The notes below the pieces were generated by a model. That model was not told the DNA's origin and ran no database searches. It saw only the letters and a program-made list of their open reading frames with translations. A program made the translations under genes and the position numbers. DNA of 5,658 nucleotides, taken from NCBI GenBank assembly GCA_035541655.1, contig DATKMY010000072.1:1-5658 (forward strand), read 5' to 3'. Position 1 is the first letter of the stretch. Each line of letters starts with the position of its first letter. The DNA comes from CAIWHR01 sp035541655 (GTDB lineage: Bacteria > Pseudomonadota > Gammaproteobacteria > Burkholderiales > Casimicrobiaceae). Below are positions 5,277-5,658 of this stretch, in pieces.

Positions 5277-5658
5277 ATGTCCTACAGTCGACAGACGCCA
5301 ACAGCGCTCGGCGAGCGCCCGCTCACGGCGGCGCGCGACGCGGCGGTCGTCTGCGATCTCGACCCCCTGCGCGTCCTTGCCGTGGCGGGCTCGGACGCAG
5401 CGGCGTTCCTCAACGGTCAGCTCTCGATCGACACGATCGACTTTCCGGCGGGCGCCTGCCGCTACGCGTGTTTCAACTCGCCGAAGGGCAGGATGCTCGC
5501 CAACTTCGTCGTCTGGCGCGAGCCCTCGACCGAAGGGCGATTTCTGATCCTGCTGCCGGGCGAACTCGCTCCGGCAGTGGCAAAGCGCCTCTCGATGTAC
5601 GTGTTGCGCTCGAAAGTCACGATCGCCGATGCGACGGACGAGATCGCTCGCGTCGGCA
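5277..5658 (+). CDS. ygfZ: YgfZ/GcvT-family folate-binding protein, N-terminal part (cut by window edge)
   Basis: The first 127 codons are present with no stop, running off the right edge. YgfZ binds tetrahydrofolate and helps in assembly or repair of certain iron-sulfur enzymes such as the tRNA methylthiotransferase MiaB. The protein resembles the start of this family: LRVLAVAGSDAAAFLNGQLS (31-50), where the Gly-x-Asp-Ala then FL-x-GQ pattern is typical; IDTIDFPAGACRYACFNSPK (51-70), then GRMLANFVVWRE (71-82), containing the KGR turn at 70-72; and a strand region FLILLPGEL (89-97). The family's cysteine-containing KGCYxGQ motif would lie beyond the window. The ATG at 5277 gives the expected short N-terminus but has no obvious Shine-Dalgarno. 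The frame is open upstream, with a GTG at 5211 as a less likely start. It is transcribed away from rpsB; only a weak -10-like TAACAT (5185-5190) is seen on this strand. A related aminomethyltransferase-fold protein is the main alternative. Confidence 0.85.
   Translation, partial: MSYSRQTPTALGERPLTAARDAAVVCDLDPLRVLAVAGSDAAAFLNGQLSIDTIDFPAGACRYACFNSPKGRMLANFVVWREPSTEGRFLILLPGELAPAVAKRLSMYVLRSKVTIADATDEIARVG

Noticed and set aside
1..5658. Search for a novel system: mobile element, CRISPR, toxin-antitoxin, tRNA or long direct repeats
   Set aside because: Coding sequence accounts for nearly the whole window with recognisable core genes, and no long direct repeats, transposase or integrase motifs, or tRNA-like folds were seen by eye.

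Overview
This is a GC-rich stretch of bacterial chromosome carrying a highly conserved housekeeping cluster. Read on the minus strand (right to left), the order is rpsB - tsf - pyrH - frr - uppS - cdsA - dxr, with dxr cut by the left edge. A divergent plus-strand gene, a ygfZ-like folate-binding protein, is cut by the right edge. The gene order fits Proteobacteria. From memory of the families, PyrH, UppS (short N-terminus of the form MFTSST...VPRHVAIIMDGNGRW) and EF-Ts look most like Betaproteobacteria. I cannot name a genus.

Region by region: 1-192 holds the start of dxr (MEP isoprenoid pathway). 189-1025 is cdsA (CDP-diacylglycerol synthase), whose stop overlaps the dxr start in an ATGA. 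1030-1812 is uppS (undecaprenyl diphosphate synthase). 1886-2443 is frr (ribosome recycling factor). 2497-3258 is pyrH (UMP kinase). 3307-4188 is tsf (EF-Ts). 4288-5031 is rpsB (ribosomal protein S2). 5032-5276 is the divergent intergenic region, with a good extended -10 promoter for the rpsB operon, a leader of about 155 nt rich in inverted repeats, and the upstream region of ygfZ. 5277-5658 is the start of ygfZ.

The minus-strand genes form one probable operon. Its promoter-proximal half serves translation (S2, EF-Ts, recycling factor) with pyrimidine nucleotide supply (UMP kinase) between. Its distal half serves the envelope: Dxr starts the route to isoprenoid precursors, UppS builds the C55 lipid carrier from them, and CdsA makes the phospholipid precursor. 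Gaps shrink along the operon: 99, 48, 53, about 73 and 4 nt, then an overlap.

I found no mobile element, CRISPR array, tRNA or rRNA gene, or unknown coding region. No gene-free stretch exceeds 300 bases. The least ordinary signals are regulatory: competing inverted repeats in the rpsB leader, and a chain of hairpins between rpsB and tsf that starts inside the rpsB stop codon. The coding content is ordinary, and I see no evidence for a new system.
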